From Apostichopus japonicus (taxonomy: Eukaryota; Echinodermata; Holothuroidea; Aspidochirotida; Stichopodidae): a stretch of 64,000 nucleotides of DNA. Both the position numbers and the translations under genes were made by a program. The stretch covers positions 7,177,501 to 7,241,500 of the forward strand of contig NC_092568.1 in the NCBI RefSeq assembly GCF_037975245.1, read 5' to 3'. Below the pieces are notes generated by a model. That model searched no databases. It worked only from the letters and a program-made list of their open reading frames with translations, and had not been told where the DNA came from. Positions 62,001-64,000 of the stretch are shown here, piece by piece (within the stretch, counting starts at the first letter, position 1; each line of letters begins with the position of its first letter).

Positions 62001-63246
62001 AACTCCTTACTCTTTGTACTCTAACACTGATAAAACAAACAAACAAACAAAAGAATGAATGAATGAATGAACAATTGAATGACTGATGATATAATTAAAT
62101 GAAAAGACATACCCTCTTTTAAAAGCTGGATTAAACATCTTTCTCTTCTGTTCCCACCTTTCGTTGTCTAATTCGCTGAAGAGGCCACTTCCTCCGAGAC
62201 GTTTACCGAATACGGTTTTAAATACATGGTAAAACTCGTACGGCTTGCTTGTTTTTGTATTGATTAAAATTTCCTGAAATGTGTGAAAAGTGAGTGAGTA
62301 GAGATTTGCCGTACTCTTACAATTATGATTGAGAGAATGCATGTATGCGTCATTGGAAATTAAAGTAAGCTTTTCACAGAGACGAGATGCAGTACACCAA
62401 TCGAGAAAACGGTTGGCAACAAGAAAACAAACCAGTATTAAAAAGACTACATTCTAGGGTTATGTTTTAATGGTGTTGGGAATTTTTTTTTTTTTTTTTT
62501 TTTGGCTACAATTCTGTCAAATTTTCATTCAATGATTAAAATGGTGCTGGGAAATTATTATTATCATTATTTTGTTTTTACTATAATTCTGTCATTATTG
62601 TCAGCTCTTAAATCTTCAAGGTTTGAAAAGGTCATCAAATTTTTCTCAAACTGTCGTACCATCCTCTGCTTTTATGCTCTTACATGTTTCAAATGGCATA
62701 CAAAAAGGTTTGGAATGTATTTCATACTACTTCTAAAGACCTTTTAAAACACCTCTTTAAGAAAATAGACAAATATTTACCAGTAACAAGTTAATGCCTG
62801 TCTAACATTGATGTTGAAGTCGACCATACATTTGCAACACTATAGGTAACAGCACTTGAATTTTAATGTTCTTTTAGGTCAAACAAACTCCCTGCCCACC
62901 CCCCACCCCCAATGCCATAAGCCCCAGAGCGAAAGAAATATCCTATTAAAAACAAAATATAAAAACAAAAAATAAGTGCATAATATTTTTAAAAGGCCAG
63001 ATAATGAGGTTTGGAGTTTGGTGAGTATAACCCTTTACAAAGACACTATTATTTGTCTTCTGAATTTTCTCCCACTGTCTCTGTATCCCTGTAACCTGTA
63101 TCTACCACAAGAACATAATCAAGCTCACTGGATTCACTAATAGAGTTGTTTTAATTATACTCACCCTCACAACTGAAGGCTCCATGCAAAAAACAGATGC
63201 CCTATCGAAGACATGCATCACAAAGACAGTGCCATAGGTTTTTTGC
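53056..63246 (-). CDS. CYP46A1-like: Gene C: CYP46A-like cytochrome P450, 5'-truncated by window edge (exons 13 to 3)
   Basis: Third copy. Exons in transcript order from exon 3: 63165-63246, 62113-62273, 60841-60979, 60057-60173, 58313-58541, 57653-57725, 57239-57323, 56470-56580, 54538-54626, 53561-53627, 53056-53208. Lengths and phases equal those of gene B exon by exon. Exons 1-2 (anchor, proline hinge) should lie beyond 64000. Motifs seen: WEQKR, AGQETT, the ExxR helix, PERF and FSLGPRVCIG, ending in a stop at 53056-53058. Exons 7-13 are nearly identical to gene B; exons 3-5 are clearly diverged from both A and B and look more canonical (exon 4 reads VFKTVFGKRLGG, close to the vertebrate form). 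No frameshift or stop was found, so it appears functional as far as it can be seen. Confidence 0.9.
53923..54271. mobile_element. Same inverted-repeat element in gene C intron 11
   Basis: Same termini and place as 19893-20233, with small indels (for example an extra CATT near 53980). Confidence 0.5.
54627..56469 (-). other. Gene C intron 10, no further gene recognised
   Basis: Counterpart of 20594-22431. The stretch 54660-55660 is noticeably more diverged from gene B than the flanks (several indels, e.g. near 55430-55540), whereas 55660-56470 is again almost identical. Confidence 0.5.
59351..60056 (-). repeat. 70-bp array in gene C intron 6
   Basis: Ten intronic copies plus the exon copy (landmarks from 59355 to 60055 every 70 bp). 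The unit is the same as in gene B. Five of the first six forward copies have the variant CCCTACCC, i.e. GTAGGG at the donor position, a type rare in gene B, so the two arrays have expanded separately. Confidence 0.96.
62113..62273 (-). CDS. Gene C exon 4, canonical SRS1/C-helix form
   Basis: 161 nt with the same borders as in A and B. It contains EFYHVFKTVFGKRLGGSGLF and RWEQKRKMFNPAFKRG. It is nearer to the remembered vertebrate sequence (LQTVFGERL, VIDLAF) than the A/B form FQNACGKR and ISPPFKR. So the A/B lineage is the changed one in the part of the protein that usually touches substrate. Confidence 0.85.
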
Positions 63247-63275
63247 CTATAGGTGTGAAGAAGAAGAAGAATGTT

Positions 63276-64000
63276 AACAGGTTGAAAGATGGTTCCTTAT
63301 CCATCACGATATATAACCAACAGGTTGAAAGGTGATTACTTATCCATGACGATATAACCAACAGGTTGAAAGATGTTTCCTTATCCATCAAGATATAACC
63401 ACCAGGTTGAAAGATGGTTCCTTATCCATCAAGATATACTGTAACCAACAGGTGGAAACATGATTCCTTATGCATCAATACTGTATATAACCAACAGGTT
63501 GAAAGGTGGTTACTTATCCATGAAGATATAACCAACAGGTTGAAAGATGTTTCCTTATCCATGGATATATAACCAACAGGTGGAAACATGGTTCCTTATC
63601 CATCAAGATATAACCAACAGGTGGAAACATGATTCCTTATTCATCAATATATAACCAACAGGTTGAAAGATGGTTCCTTATCCATGGATATATAACCAAC
63701 AGGTTGAAAGGTGGTTACTTATCCATGAAGATATAACCACCAGGTTGAAAGATGGTTCCTTATCCATCAATATAACACCAACAGGTTGAAAGATGATTCC
63801 TTATCTATCGAGATATAACCAACAGGTTTAAAGATGGTTCCTTAGCCATGAATATATAACCAACAGGTTGAAAGATGGTTCCTTATCCATCAAGATATAA
63901 CCAACAGATTGAAAGATGGTACCTTCTCCAAGAATATATAACCAACAGGTTGAAAGATGGTTCCTTATCCATCAAGATATAACCAACAGGTTGAAAGATG
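63276..64000. repeat. 41-bp minisatellite, gene C intron 2, runs off the window
   Basis: At least 17 copies, more varied than in A and B (GGTGGAAACATG and ACTGTATATAACC variants). It starts 30 bp from the exon 3 acceptor and continues past base 64000. Confidence 0.95.

Noticed and set aside
63276-64000. 41-bp array as CRISPR or as coding repeat
   Set aside because: Plain minisatellite with point variants; 41 is not a multiple of three and stops occur in all frames.

Overview
This is eukaryotic (animal) genomic DNA: short exons with GT-AG introns, AT-rich introns and spacers, many microsatellites, long poly-G/poly-C runs and many small terminal-inverted-repeat transposons. Nothing prokaryotic is present. 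The repeat style and an expanded CYP46-like family would suit a marine invertebrate such as an echinoderm, but that assignment is weak.

The only clear genes are three tandem, minus-strand copies of a cytochrome P450 resembling cholesterol 24-hydroxylase (CYP46A). I assembled them exon by exon from splice sites, phase and P450 motifs. Gene A (44-8912) has exons 9 to 1; its 3' end lies left of the window. Gene B (19026-39257) is complete: 13 exons and 1533 nt of coding sequence for 510 residues, with membrane anchor, WxxxR, AGxxTT, ExxR, PERF and FxxGxxxCxG all present. Gene C (53056-63246) has exons 13 to 3; its 5' end lies to the right. Each would encode an ER-anchored monooxygenase, probably acting on sterol-like substrates.

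The most unusual structure is in intron 6. The last 64 nt of exon 6 plus the first 6 nt of the intron (the 5' splice site) form a 70-bp unit repeated in tandem: 59 copies in gene B, 11 in C and 2 in A, each count including the exon's own copy. Many intronic units therefore carry a duplicated exon end and a decoy splice donor. Gene B also looks like a hybrid. Its 5' half (exons 1-5 and upstream spacer) is almost identical to gene A, and its 3' half (exons 7-13) almost identical to gene C, as expected from unequal crossing-over near the array.

Region by region: gene A 1-8.9 kb; A/B spacer 8.9-19.0 kb (MITEs, a three-level nest of TIR elements, two tandem duplications); gene B 19.0-39.3 kb (70-bp array, a 2.85-kb P-like transposon with a broken THAP exon in intron 4, a 41-bp minisatellite in intron 2); B/C spacer 39.3-53.0 kb (the same backbone plus extra insertions, including a tract packed with AGGTCA half-sites); gene C 53.0-64.0 kb, ending inside the 41-bp minisatellite. 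I saw no tRNA, rRNA, CRISPR array or viral gene.
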